Source of the DNA: Oscillospiraceae bacterium
Lineage (GTDB): Bacteria; Bacillota; Clostridia; Oscillospirales; Oscillospiraceae
Direction: 5' to 3'
Assembly: GCA_015067565.1 (NCBI GenBank)
Contig: SVMF01000002.1
Coordinates: forward strand, 1-64,000
Length of the DNA: 64,000 nt
Below are positions 50,679-59,084 of the stretch, in pieces (position 1 is the first letter of the stretch; each line of letters starts with the position of its first letter). The notes beneath the pieces were generated by a model. That model saw only the letters and a program-made list of their open reading frames with translations, ran no database searches and had not been told where the DNA came from. A program made the translations under genes and the position numbers.

Positions 50679-52343
50679 TTACTTGGCAGCGTAGAAGGAA
50701 ATCTCTGCATCCATGGCAGCGTCCTTATCGTATCCGCACTTTGCCACAGCAGCGTCGGTCAGTTCCTCGTACCACTCGGTACGCAGGGTGCTCTCGATGC
50801 TCATCTCCAGGTAGGGTCTGCCTTCCTCGAGGTAGAAGTAGAACACGGTCTGGCCGTCCATCTCGATCATGGTCCAATCGCCTGCCTTGCGCTCTTCGAG
50901 CATCAACCAAGCGAACAGATCCTTCGAAGCGCTTGCTGCGCCGTAGCGGGTCTGGTTCTCACTCAGACCCTCTGCAGAATGGTCATGCTCCTCGCCCTCT
51001 GCGTGGTCATGGTCCAGGTTCTCCAGGATCAAGGCGCGGAATCTGTCCTCAGTCGGCTCTGCCTCGAGAGCGGCCTTGATCATATCGATCTTGTCCTTCG
51101 AGGAGGTTGCGCCCTCTTCAAGCTCTGCATCCTCTGCGTCATGAGCGACGGTCAGGGAGAGGTAGTTCTGAGTGTTGTAGTCGGCACGGTCGATGAACTT
51201 GATGACGACATACTTGTTTTCGCCTTCGGTCTCGGTCTCTTCACCCTCAGCCTTCTCGGGCTCGATGGTGTACATCTTGACTTCGCCGTCCTTTGCGTCC
51301 TTGTAGAGCCAGTCGATGGCTTCCTCGGGCATCTCGGCGCTATACAGAACGCTCTCGAGATACTCACGGGTGTAGTCAGCGTGCAGGGCAACGTTGTCGC
51401 CGTTGACGTCGAATTCCTTTGCCATATTTTCGGCCTTTTCCTTGGCCTTCTTGTCGAGCTCGGCACGCTCCTCAGCGGTCAGCTCTTTCTCCTCGGTGGT
51501 TTCCTCAGAGGTCTCCTCGGTAGTCTCCTCGGTAGCTTCCTCAGCAGCTTCTGCGTCGAGCTCTTCCTTCACGGAGGTGCCGTTGACACTGTAGTAATAG
51601 AAAGCGACGGTGTCAAAATCAGCGGGATTTTCTGCATCACGGGCAGCCAATTCCTCAGCGGTGTAGGTCAGGCTGCTGGGATAAGTAGAAGCGATGCTGA
51701 CGACCTTCAGGTAGTTGCGATAGCTCTCTTCGTCGCAGCCGCGGCCAAAGACAGCCTCAACATACTCATCGACACTCATGCCATTCTCATCGGCATAACC
51801 CTTGATCTGGCTCATGGTGTCTTCGATGCTGTGTGCTTCCTCTTCGGTCAGCTCGTAGCCGGCCTTGTTGGCCTGCTCGTAGACAGCGTATGCAGAAGCG
51901 GCATTGAGCTTTGCATTGTCAGCGATCAGCTCTGCCCAAGTCATGTCGTACTTGCCGTCGACAGGCTCCTTGCCCTCAAGGCAGGAGGAATCCAGACCGA
52001 CAATGCCCATCATGGACAGGTCGCTGGAGTCGATCTTCTGCTCGTCGAGCGGGATCTCGTCGATGCCGAGATACTGCTTGTACTGGTCGCAGGTAGCAGC
52101 GATGTCACGGTAGAAGTAGTTGAACTCATAAACCTCAACATCATGGCCGCCGGCGGTCAAAACGGTGGCGTGCGTCTGGCTGTGGCGATAGATGATCATG
52201 CCGACGACAACGGCGGCGAAGATCAGGATCATGCAGATGGCGAAGATCCAGCCCTGAGAGAGCTTCTTCTTGGTCTTCTTGACTTCGGGTTGTGCTGCAG
52301 CGCTCTGCTCAACACGCTTTTTTCTTTCACGGGATGCGCTCAT
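50679..52343 (-). CDS. membrane-anchored SurA/PpiC-like foldase-type protein
   Basis: 554 residues from ATG 52343 (GAGGTTTTT upstream). Basic N-terminus, transmembrane helix at about 32-54 (GWIFAICMILIFAAVVVGMI), then an extracellular domain starting VLTAGGHDVEVYEFNYFYRD, which is the SurA N-terminal pattern, and a PpiC-like region ending in the FYFYLEEGRPYLEMSIE strand. A long acidic low-complexity insert rich in Glu and Thr (EATEETTEETSEETTEEKE) interrupts it, and a His/Glu-rich stretch (DHDHAEGEEHDHSAEG) may bind metal. Likely role is folding or quality control of secreted proteins; catalytic activity is not provable here. Confidence 0.7.
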   Translation of the reverse strand: MSASRERKKRVEQSAAAQPEVKKTKKKLSQGWIFAICMILIFAAVVVGMIIYRHSQTHATVLTAGGHDVEVYEFNYFYRDIAATCDQYKQYLGIDEIPLDEQKIDSSDLSMMGIVGLDSSCLEGKEPVDGKYDMTWAELIADNAKLNAASAYAVYEQANKAGYELTEEEAHSIEDTMSQIKGYADENGMSVDEYVEAVFGRGCDEESYRNYLKVVSIASTYPSSLTYTAEELAARDAENPADFDTVAFYYYSVNGTSVKEELDAEAAEEATEETTEETSEETTEEKELTAEERAELDKKAKEKAENMAKEFDVNGDNVALHADYTREYLESVLYSAEMPEEAIDWLYKDAKDGEVKMYTIEPEKAEGEETETEGENKYVVIKFIDRADYNTQNYLSLTVAHDAEDAELEEGATSSKDKIDMIKAALEAEPTEDRFRALILENLDHDHAEGEEHDHSAEGLSENQTRYGAASASKDLFAWLMLEERKAGDWTMIEMDGQTVFYFYLEEGRPYLEMSIESTLRTEWYEELTDAAVAKCGYDKDAAMDAEISFYAAK

Positions 52344-52474
52344 TTGTAAAAACCTCACAATCGTGGAAAATTATTTGGGACGACCCCAAAATATAACCTC
52401 TGTATTATACAGACATTTTTTCAAACTTGCAAGTAGAAACTACAAAATTTCTTATTTTTTTCATAAATTTGCAT

Positions 52475-52672
52475 AAAAAACCCCGCTGTGGCCGTGTAAC
52501 CCCGTTTATAACCTGCACGATAAGGCAGGTGGGTTGTCTCTCCGACTCTTTTCAGCTTCCAACGTCCACTTACGGTCAAAGCCAAAGCGGGAGGCCTGCA
52601 CGCCGAGGCGGAAGTCCGACATCCCTTGAAAAAGATGTGGGTCTAAAAGGGGCTATCACGCACCAAGCAGGG
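52475..52672 (-). ncRNA. ssrS: 6S-like structured RNA (candidate)
   Basis: About 198 bases between two minus-strand genes with no open frame. On the minus strand the 5' part AGCCCCTTTTAGACC pairs with 3' GGTTATAAACGGGGTT to give a long closing helix, interrupted by hairpins ACATC..GGATGT and ACCTGC..GCAGGT, and the centre forms a long imperfect hairpin starting GACTT..AAGAGTC. The 3' end is GCGGGGTTTTTT. Size and the long, bulged rod resemble 6S RNA, which binds sigma-A RNA polymerase. The identification is from shape, not a covariance search. Confidence 0.45.
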
Positions 52673-52689
52673 CATTTTTCAATTGTAAC

Positions 52690-53010
52690 TCAGAACTCCT
52701 CTTCGTCCTCGGGCAGCTCCTCGTCCTCCCCGCTGACATCAATGTCAAACATCTGCTCCATGAGAAGGTCATAAACGGCCTCAAGTTCGGCCTCATCCTC
52801 AACGGCGACCAAAACAGGCTCCTCATCGTCCTCGGAAAGGGACTTAAGAATGCTGACTTCAAGCTCCTCTGCCTCCTCATCGGCATCCAGCTCGGTCAGG
52901 GCAAGATACTCAGCGCCATTGTATTCCACGACGGCCAGAACTTCGAGTTCATAATCCACACCGTCTTCATCGGTGATGGAGATCACATTGCGTTCATATT
53001 CAGGATTCAT
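52690..53010 (-). CDS. DUF1292 (YrzB-like) protein
   Basis: 106 residues, strongly acidic. DUF1292 core: ISITDEDGVDYELEVLAVVE, then YNGAEYLALTELD, and EDEAELEAVYDLLMEQMFD; the tail is nearly all Asp and Glu. ATG 53010 has GGAGGTTCTTGT. In Bacilli and Clostridia this small protein usually sits with yrrK/ruvX and mutS2-type genes; here it is alone, just upstream of the 6S-like RNA. Function unknown. Confidence 0.85.
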   Translation of the reverse strand: MNPEYERNVISITDEDGVDYELEVLAVVEYNGAEYLALTELDADEEAEELEVSILKSLSEDDEEPVLVAVEDEAELEAVYDLLMEQMFDIDVSGEDEELPEDEEEF

Positions 53011-53136
53011 ACAAGAACCTCCTATCGTTTGATCTGATTCTATTGTAACCGCTGCACGGCAGAAAATCAAGAGGAAATCGGTCGCCAAATAAAAAATGCT
53101 TCGTCCTTTCCGAATACATATTAAAAATACGGAAAG

Positions 53137-53472
53137 CTACTTCGTGTCTTTTAAGTAATTGCGTGTAATATGGAAAATGCTCTGCTTTTCATCCGTACTT
53201 AGTCTGCGCCAGAGGTTCAGCAATCGTGCTTCCTCGGCGTTGAGCTCAAAAGGATGCACCTGCTCAATGACATGATCAATCTGTGTAAAACCGATCAGAT
53301 AGTCAACGGATGTATGAAAATAACGAGCCAGCGCCATTAGGGTCTGAATGTCAGGCTCGACATTGTGATTTTCATATTTATTGATCGACTGCTGGCTTAC
53401 ACCGATGGCTTCGGCCAGACGCTGCTGACTGATCCCCTTTTTGCTGCGCAGCGCCTTTAAGTTTGCTAACAT
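53137..53472 (-). CDS. XRE-family HTH repressor
   Basis: 111 residues. N-terminal Cro/CI-type helix-turn-helix (about 4-62): LKALRSKKGISQQRLAEAIG, VSQQSINKYENHNVEPD, LARYFHTSVDYLIGF. A C-terminal helical segment (LNAEEARLLNLWRRLSTDEK) probably dimerises. Divergent from the 1496-residue exoprotein gene, with two AACAAC/GTTGTT dyads in the shared 157-bp space. It is likely autoregulatory and a repressor of the exoprotein gene. Confidence 0.88.
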   Translation of the reverse strand: MLANLKALRSKKGISQQRLAEAIGVSQQSINKYENHNVEPDIQTLMALARYFHTSVDYLIGFTQIDHVIEQVHPFELNAEEARLLNLWRRLSTDEKQSIFHITRNYLKDTK

Positions 53473-53494
53473 ACCATCACCTCACTTATATGTT

Positions 53495-53510
53495 AACAAC
53501 TTTTTGTTGT
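53495..53510. promoter_or_regulatory. probable XRE operator near its own start
   Basis: AACAAC-TTTTT-GTTGT dyad, 23 bases upstream of the repressor start codon. Same half-site as the dyad at 53541-53557. Confidence 0.5.
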
Positions 53511-53535
53511 GAATGAAAAAACTGTTTGTTAGTTA

Positions 53536-53564
53536 TTGACAACAACTGGAAGTTGTTATATTAT
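53536..53564 (+). promoter_or_regulatory. sigma-A promoter with an operator filling the spacer
   Basis: TTGACA (53536-53541), 17-base spacer, TATTAT (53559-53564). The perfect dyad AACAACT-GGA-AGTTGTT (53541-53557) occupies almost the whole spacer, so a bound dimer would exclude RNA polymerase. Confidence 0.75.
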
Positions 53565-53629
53565 GGTTATGTTAGCTGGCAATTGCGCCAACTGCAAATC
53601 AAAAAAACATATTTTTAAGGAGGAAGCGT

Positions 53630-56600
53630 ATGAAAACATGGATCATGCGTATCGTTGTGATCATGTTGCTTTGTTCGCTTGTGCTGTCGATGCTCCCCTC
53701 GGCCCATGCACAAACGACCGAAGCGCAGACAATCGAAACGCAAGCGCAGGACCCTGAGACGGCAGAGGTCCCCGAAGAACGCGCACCGTCCCGCAGTACA
53801 TCCGTCACTTTGGAAGAAATGCGTGCCCGAGCAGAAGCAATCGTAAACTATAAATGGGTTGCGCCAAAAGACATCCTGGCATGGAAAGCAGACCGATTTA
53901 GCGGAAACAAGTACAACGGTCAAATATACTTCAAAAAAGGTCAGACGATTGTCGGAATGCCGTATAGCCTAACCTCCTGCGTTTCACTGGAGCAGTATAA
54001 GACACTCTATGAGAATAATCGCACCAACGGCGCAGGCACCGGTCCACAATACGGTTCTTGCTGCGTGTCCTTCGTCTGTGACGTCTTTGGTGGCAATCTA
54101 ATAGTTAATAACAAACCCAGATATGCGTCACTAGATTATTTCTGGCCAAGCACCTATGTAGAAACCTTCCGCGAACAAAAATTCAGTGACATTCGAGAAG
54201 GTGACGCGGTAAGCTATACCACCTACGGCAATGGTATGGCACATGTCATCTGGATATCTGAGATAACAGATACTGAGGTTACTATATATGAGTCAACTCC
54301 ACCTGTTGCAAGAAAAAGAGTCTTGAAAATCTCCCAATGTGTTAAAAATGGCAACTTTATGTATGGAGATACGAGGTATCACATTATCACGCGCAGTAAG
54401 GATTTTACCACCACGGCACCGGAAAAGCCGGAGCTGTCCATCAGCGACGGCCAGACCTACTTTGAGCCCAATGCCAATATCGTTCCCAGATGGCTCGGCA
54501 GCAGCAAGAATACCACGGGATATAAGCTGATCATCGACCGCCTGGATGCTGCGTCGGGAGACTATGTTTCCTTCATGAGCAGAAACAATGCTGTTTCCGG
54601 CAGCAGCTTCCAGATCCCGAATGACGGCAACTACCGAATCACCGTCCGTGCGCTCAATGCCAACACCAATGAGAGCACAAACTCCAATGCGGTCTACATC
54701 GCCGTCGGCAAGCACAAGTGCGACAACGGCAGCTTCGTATCCACAGGCTCGGCCCATCCGCACAGAACAACCTTCCGTTGCTCCTTCTGCGGAAAGCTAT
54801 GGGAGGATCCGAACTCCTCGGCCATGGTAGATTCCTGCACGCACTGTCAGTCCAAGATCCCTACGCATAAGACGACACCCGGTCTGACCGGAGATCCGGC
54901 GCAGGATGTGGCAAGAATCGCCTTATCGCAGGTCGACTATAAGGAAATGGCTACAGACAAGGCCTATTATAATGTCTGGTGGAATCAGGCCTACAAGACC
55001 GGCTCCATCAGTATGGACTGGTGCACCACCTTCGCTATGTGGTGTGCTGACCGTGCCGGCGCAGGCGAGGGTATCGCCTACGAGCCGGTCAACAGCTACA
55101 AGCTTACGGGACTTTGGGACTGGCTGGATCGCTATGCTTCCGTCAGCACGGACTTCACCAAGCAGCCACAGGCAGGCGACTTCGTATTCTTCACCAACAG
55201 CAGCAAGCAGCTTTCGCACGTTGGTGTCGTGGTGAGCTATGATGCTGCCACCAACAAGATCGTCTATGTCGGCGGCAATCAGGAAGGCAACAATGGCGAA
55301 AGGGTCTCGCAAAGAGAGATGCTGTGGAAGGCAAATGAGAAATATAGCTCCATATACCTGTATGGCTACGGACGGCCGAACTACCACACCCTGATCACCC
55401 CCGAGAAGCCGGCCTTTGTGCAGATGTCGAAGGAATACGATGACAGCATGCAGATCGCTTTCAAGTGGAATGAAACGAAGCTGACGACCCGTTACAACCT
55501 GACGGTGTGGAAGCAGTCCGACAATGCCGCATGGCAGGTGCTGCATAACATCACCGATGCCAAGATCGGCACCACGCTGCAGCTTGTCCCCGGCAGCTAC
55601 AAGGCCCGTGTCGATGCCATCAACGGCAATTGCAGGGACATCACCACGAGCAGCGATGAATTCCTTTTCACCGTCAAGCCGAGCTGGGACTGCGCCGTGG
55701 ACGGCCATGACTACAGCAAGGTAGCCACACCTGCAACCTGCACGACCGACGGCTATACCACCAACACCTGCAAGGTCTGTGGTCTGGTCACCCGCTCCGA
55801 TTTCGTCGATGCCCCCGGCCATAGCAATACCTATGAGGAAAGAGAAATTCCTACCGTCTACAAGAGGGGTGCCCTGGAGGGTGTCTGCTCAGTCTGTAAT
55901 GCACAGACAACGGTGGATTTACCGTCCCTCAATGTGTGGAAGTATGACTACTCCGTGGTAACCGAGTCCACCTGCACCGTAGCCGGTCAGGCCAAATATG
56001 TCTGGCAGGCAGATAATGGCCAATTGTTTACCTACTACGTGTCGCTCCCCCTGACGAGTCACGCTTACAGCGTTACCGTCACCAACCCGGGCAGCTGTAC
56101 CGAAAAGTTAGAGGAAAAATTCACCTGTGATGTCTGCGGTTACAGCTATACCGAGGTTTCCTACGAGGTTCATGAATATCTGGACAATACCTGCATGCTG
56201 TGTGGCGCGCCCGCACTGTATCACGGAAAATGCGGTGAAAACGCACGATATGAATTCGACACAGAGACCGAAACCCTGATCATTTTCGGCAGTGGTGCAA
56301 TGTATGATTACTCAAATAGGGAAACACCGTGGTTGATCCATAAGGGCAAAATCCGTGCCATCGAGATCTGTGAAGGCATCACTGAAATCGGTGCTTACGC
56401 ATTTGCAAATCTCGGTGTTGAATATGTTTCATGGGTCGGTGGTGAGGCGCACGGCACCATTGGCGCATATGCCTTCGCAAATTGTATCACCGAGGGCATC
56501 GGTTTGGAACTGAGATTCAAGGACAGTACGCGCATTGAAGAAGGTGCCTTCAAAGGTTGTACTGCATTGAAATCGGTATACCTCGAGGCAGATACTTTCC

Positions 56601-58120
56601 TGGGCGAAAGTGTTTTTGAAAATACCGGTATAACAAATCTCAGAATGGGTGAAGGCATCCGTGTGATCCCCAAGCGTTTTATAGCCGAAGCACCGATTGA
56701 ACGCCTTTACATCGCAAAGGGAACGACCATCATTGACCCAGAAGCCTTCTCCAACTGCCAGCTCTTGGATAGTGTTACCATTTATGAGGATGGATGTGGT
56801 ATTCCTGATCTCGCAGACGGACTCGAACAAGCGAAGCATATTTACGGTCTATACGGCTCCACTGCACAGGCTTATGCCAATAAATACGGAAGACAATTCC
56901 ACGCAATTCCGGAGGCATGCACAGTTGGCGAGCATATCTACGACAGCGTGACCCTCGCAAACCCCGATTGCGAGAACGAAGGCATCAGACGACACTTCTG
57001 TCTGTGGTGTATGTACACCTACGATGAGATCCTCACGCAGAAGAATCACAGAACGGTTCTTATGGACAACAACAACGCAACGCACGAAACCGTCTGTCTC
57101 GAGTGTACCTACGAGGATGCTGAGCTTCACGAGTTTGTCGACGGTGTTTGCGCTTGTGGCGCAACTGAGTTTGTAGCACCGACCTATGTTGAGGATCTGA
57201 AGCCGAGCATGAGCATCGTTGTCGGTGCGGAAATGAGCGTTGCATTCACCGTTCCGAACGCTCTGGTTTCCAACTATGAGAGCTTCTATCTTGTCGTTGA
57301 GAAGGATATGGTCGGCGCAGAGCCCAAGACCGTTACTTTCGGCTACGGCGAAGGCCAGACTGCCCTGACCCCGATGCCCAATGCAACAAATCCGTTCCTG
57401 CACAATGCAAGCTTCACCGGCCTGACCGCAAAGGAAATGGGCGACGAAATCAGAGCAACGCTGTACTGCGTGGATGCAGACGGCAAGATCTTCTACGGCC
57501 CGACGCAGACCGACTCTGTCAAGGATTACCTGATGAGAGGCCTGGATCTGGCAACCAGCACCGATGCAAAGAAGACCATGTATGTCGACATGCTCCGCTA
57601 CGGCGCAGTCGCTCAGACCTACTTCCAGTACGACACTGAGAACCTGGTTGACGCTGACCTGACTGAAGCTCACATGGCTTATGCTACCATGGAGACTCCG
57701 GAAGCAGTTGACAACTCCAAGGCAGAGGGCGGCCTCGGCACGCTGAACACCAGCGTCGTTCTGAAGGCAAGAGTCACCCTGACTCTGTCCCACCTGAAGC
57801 CCGGTGCAAACCTTGCAAACATGAAGTTCATTGTCAAGGACGCACTCGATGGCACTGTTATCAAGGAGCTGCCTGCTTACAACCTCAACCCCGTCATGAT
57901 TGCAGCAGACTTTGACGATGTCGGCGCAAAGCAGATGAGAAGACTCATCACCGTCACTCTGTACGACGGCGACACTGCCATTACCGATACCGTGACCTGG
58001 AGCGTTGAGAGCTATGTTGCAAAGACTCGTGCAACGAGCACCGACGCAGGCCAGATCGATCTGGTCAACGCAATGCTCACCTATGGTGATGCCGTTGCTG
58101 CCTACATGGCAACCCAATAA
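53630..58120 (+). CDS. secreted multi-domain protein: two CHAP-type amidase domains, Cys/His modules, LRR_5, C-terminal adhesion-like domain
   Basis: 1496 residues. Signal peptide 1-27 (VVIMLLCSLVLSMLPSAHA). CHAP-like domain 1 (about 70-260): YGSCCVSFVCDVF (Cys near 142) and MAHVIWISEI (His). CHAP-like domain 2 (about 422-590): MDWCTTFAMWCADRAG (Cys near 464) and LSHVGVVVSYD (His). Between and after are beta-sandwich segments and Cys/His modules (CTTDGYTTNTCKVCG and CENEGIRRHFCLWC), similar to those of the SLH/5'-nucleotidase. About 865-1090 is a BspA-type LRR_5 region (IGAYAFANLG, IEEGAFKGCTALKSVY, IDPEAFSNCQLLDSV). A 310-residue C-terminal domain follows. Probable cell-wall amidase or endopeptidase acting at the surface, under XRE control. 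Confidence 0.85.
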   Translation: MKTWIMRIVVIMLLCSLVLSMLPSAHAQTTEAQTIETQAQDPETAEVPEERAPSRSTSVTLEEMRARAEAIVNYKWVAPKDILAWKADRFSGNKYNGQIYFKKGQTIVGMPYSLTSCVSLEQYKTLYENNRTNGAGTGPQYGSCCVSFVCDVFGGNLIVNNKPRYASLDYFWPSTYVETFREQKFSDIREGDAVSYTTYGNGMAHVIWISEITDTEVTIYESTPPVARKRVLKISQCVKNGNFMYGDTRYHIITRSKDFTTTAPEKPELSISDGQTYFEPNANIVPRWLGSSKNTTGYKLIIDRLDAASGDYVSFMSRNNAVSGSSFQIPNDGNYRITVRALNANTNESTNSNAVYIAVGKHKCDNGSFVSTGSAHPHRTTFRCSFCGKLWEDPNSSAMVDSCTHCQSKIPTHKTTPGLTGDPAQDVARIALSQVDYKEMATDKAYYNVWWNQAYKTGSISMDWCTTFAMWCADRAGAGEGIAYEPVNSYKLTGLWDWLDRYASVSTDFTKQPQAGDFVFFTNSSKQLSHVGVVVSYDAATNKIVYVGGNQEGNNGERVSQREMLWKANEKYSSIYLYGYGRPNYHTLITPEKPAFVQMSKEYDDSMQIAFKWNETKLTTRYNLTVWKQSDNAAWQVLHNITDAKIGTTLQLVPGSYKARVDAINGNCRDITTSSDEFLFTVKPSWDCAVDGHDYSKVATPATCTTDGYTTNTCKVCGLVTRSDFVDAPGHSNTYEEREIPTVYKRGALEGVCSVCNAQTTVDLPSLNVWKYDYSVVTESTCTVAGQAKYVWQADNGQLFTYYVSLPLTSHAYSVTVTNPGSCTEKLEEKFTCDVCGYSYTEVSYEVHEYLDNTCMLCGAPALYHGKCGENARYEFDTETETLIIFGSGAMYDYSNRETPWLIHKGKIRAIEICEGITEIGAYAFANLGVEYVSWVGGEAHGTIGAYAFANCITEGIGLELRFKDSTRIEEGAFKGCTALKSVYLEADTFLGESVFENTGITNLRMGEGIRVIPKRFIAEAPIERLYIAKGTTIIDPEAFSNCQLLDSVTIYEDGCGIPDLADGLEQAKHIYGLYGSTAQAYANKYGRQFHAIPEACTVGEHIYDSVTLANPDCENEGIRRHFCLWCMYTYDEILTQKNHRTVLMDNNNATHETVCLECTYEDAELHEFVDGVCACGATEFVAPTYVEDLKPSMSIVVGAEMSVAFTVPNALVSNYESFYLVVEKDMVGAEPKTVTFGYGEGQTALTPMPNATNPFLHNASFTGLTAKEMGDEIRATLYCVDADGKIFYGPTQTDSVKDYLMRGLDLATSTDAKKTMYVDMLRYGAVAQTYFQYDTENLVDADLTEAHMAYATMETPEAVDNSKAEGGLGTLNTSVVLKARVTLTLSHLKPGANLANMKFIVKDALDGTVIKELPAYNLNPVMIAADFDDVGAKQMRRLITVTLYDGDTAITDTVTWSVESYVAKTRATSTDAGQIDLVNAMLTYGDAVAAYMATQ

Positions 58121-58215
58121 GATACGAACCCCTCGCCTATCCCGGGGCTTCTATGGAACGATATCCCAACTGTTAATCATGTGAGGGCGCGTTGCAAAAT
58201 GCGTGGAGCAAAAAA

Positions 58216-58256
58216 ACACATCAGCTGACCCCGAAAGGGGTTGGCTGTGTCTTTTT
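58216..58256 (+). terminator. terminator after the CHAP/LRR gene
   Basis: ACAC-tcAGCTGACCCC-GAAA-GGGGTTGGCTGTGT stem followed by CTTTTTG. Confidence 0.7.
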
Positions 58257-58291
58257 GCGGTAGAATTGAGTTGATGAAAGTCTGGACAACT

Positions 58292-58345
58292 ATGTAATGT
58301 CTGCTGAATAAGCCGCAGTAGCGACTTATTCAGCAGACATTACAT
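58292..58345. repeat. cloverleaf repeat, copy D (minimal)
   Basis: Only the closing stem plus one arm: ATGTAATGTCTGCTGAATAA on the left and CTTATTCAGCAGACATTACAT on the right, a near-perfect 22-bp inverted repeat around CCGCAGTAG. Confidence 0.8.
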
Positions 58346-58374
58346 AGGAGCGTTACTGCTCTGATCAAAAGAAC

Positions 58375-58409
58375 AAAGCTATGCGGGCGACCGCATAGCT
58401 TTCCTTTTT
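58375..58409. terminator. hairpin terminator upstream of hpt
   Basis: AAAGCTATGCGG-GCGA-CCGCATAGCTTT then CCTTTTT. It ends any read-through from the left. Confidence 0.75.
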
Positions 58410-58480
58410 GTGGTTCTTCCGTTTACTTTTATGTTATGATGTGCTACAATATCCATGAACTCAAACCGAAGGAGACGACT

Positions 58481-59002
58481 ATGGCGGACAAGATCAAGGT
58501 CTTTATCACCGAGCAGGAGGTCAATGCACGAATTGCTGAGCTCGGCGCGCAGATTAGCAAAGATTACGAGGGCAAGGAGGTGCATCTGATCTGCATTTTG
58601 CGTGGCAGTGTGTTCTTTATGTGCGAGCTGGCAAAGAGGATTACGATCCCGGTTACGATGGACTTTATGTCGGTTTCCAGCTACGGAAACAGCATGATTT
58701 CCAGTGGCATTGTGAGAATCTCAAAGGACTTAGACGAGCCGCTCGAGGGTCGGCACGTCATCATTGTCGAGGATATCATCGACTCCGGCAAGACCTTGGC
58801 GCATCTGATTCCGATCCTGCACACCAGAAAACCGCTCGATATCAAGCTGTGTACACTACTGAGCAAGCCTGCCAGACGAGAGGTTGAGATCCAGGTAGAT
58901 TATGTTGGCTATGAGATCCCCGATGCGTTCGTGGTCGGCTACGGCTTGGACTATGCGCAGAAGTACCGTAACCTGCCCTATATCGGCATCGTGGAAGAAT
59001 AA
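58481..59002 (+). CDS. hpt: hypoxanthine phosphoribosyltransferase
   Basis: 173 residues, normal length. PRPP-binding loop VIIVEDIIDSGKTL, N-terminal LICILRGSVFFMCEL, and flexible-loop SSYGNSMISSG; C-terminal VGYGLDYAQKYRNLPYIG. It salvages hypoxanthine and guanine to IMP and GMP in the cytoplasm. GAAGGAGAC at 58468-58476 fixes ATG 58481. Monocistronic between two terminators; in many Firmicutes it lies with tilS and ftsH, which are not here. Confidence 0.95.
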   Translation: MADKIKVFITEQEVNARIAELGAQISKDYEGKEVHLICILRGSVFFMCELAKRITIPVTMDFMSVSSYGNSMISSGIVRISKDLDEPLEGRHVIIVEDIIDSGKTLAHLIPILHTRKPLDIKLCTLLSKPARREVEIQVDYVGYEIPDAFVVGYGLDYAQKYRNLPYIGIVEE

Positions 59003-59025
59003 AAAACGGAAAATTTCATAAAACA

Positions 59026-59073
59026 ATTCCCTGCAAAATCAGGATATCCTTCCTGTATTTTGCAGGGAATTTT
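59026..59073. terminator. bidirectional terminator between hpt and the CofE-like gene
   Basis: ATTCCCTGCAAAAT / ATTTTGCAGGGAAT, perfect 14-bp stem, T-run TTTTC on the right and A-runs on the left. Confidence 0.8.
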
Positions 59074-59084
59074 CACCGTTGTTT

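Noticed and set aside
54293-55822. Antisense frames opposite the CHAP/LRR gene
   Set aside because: No RBS, interrupted by the true gene's codon pattern.
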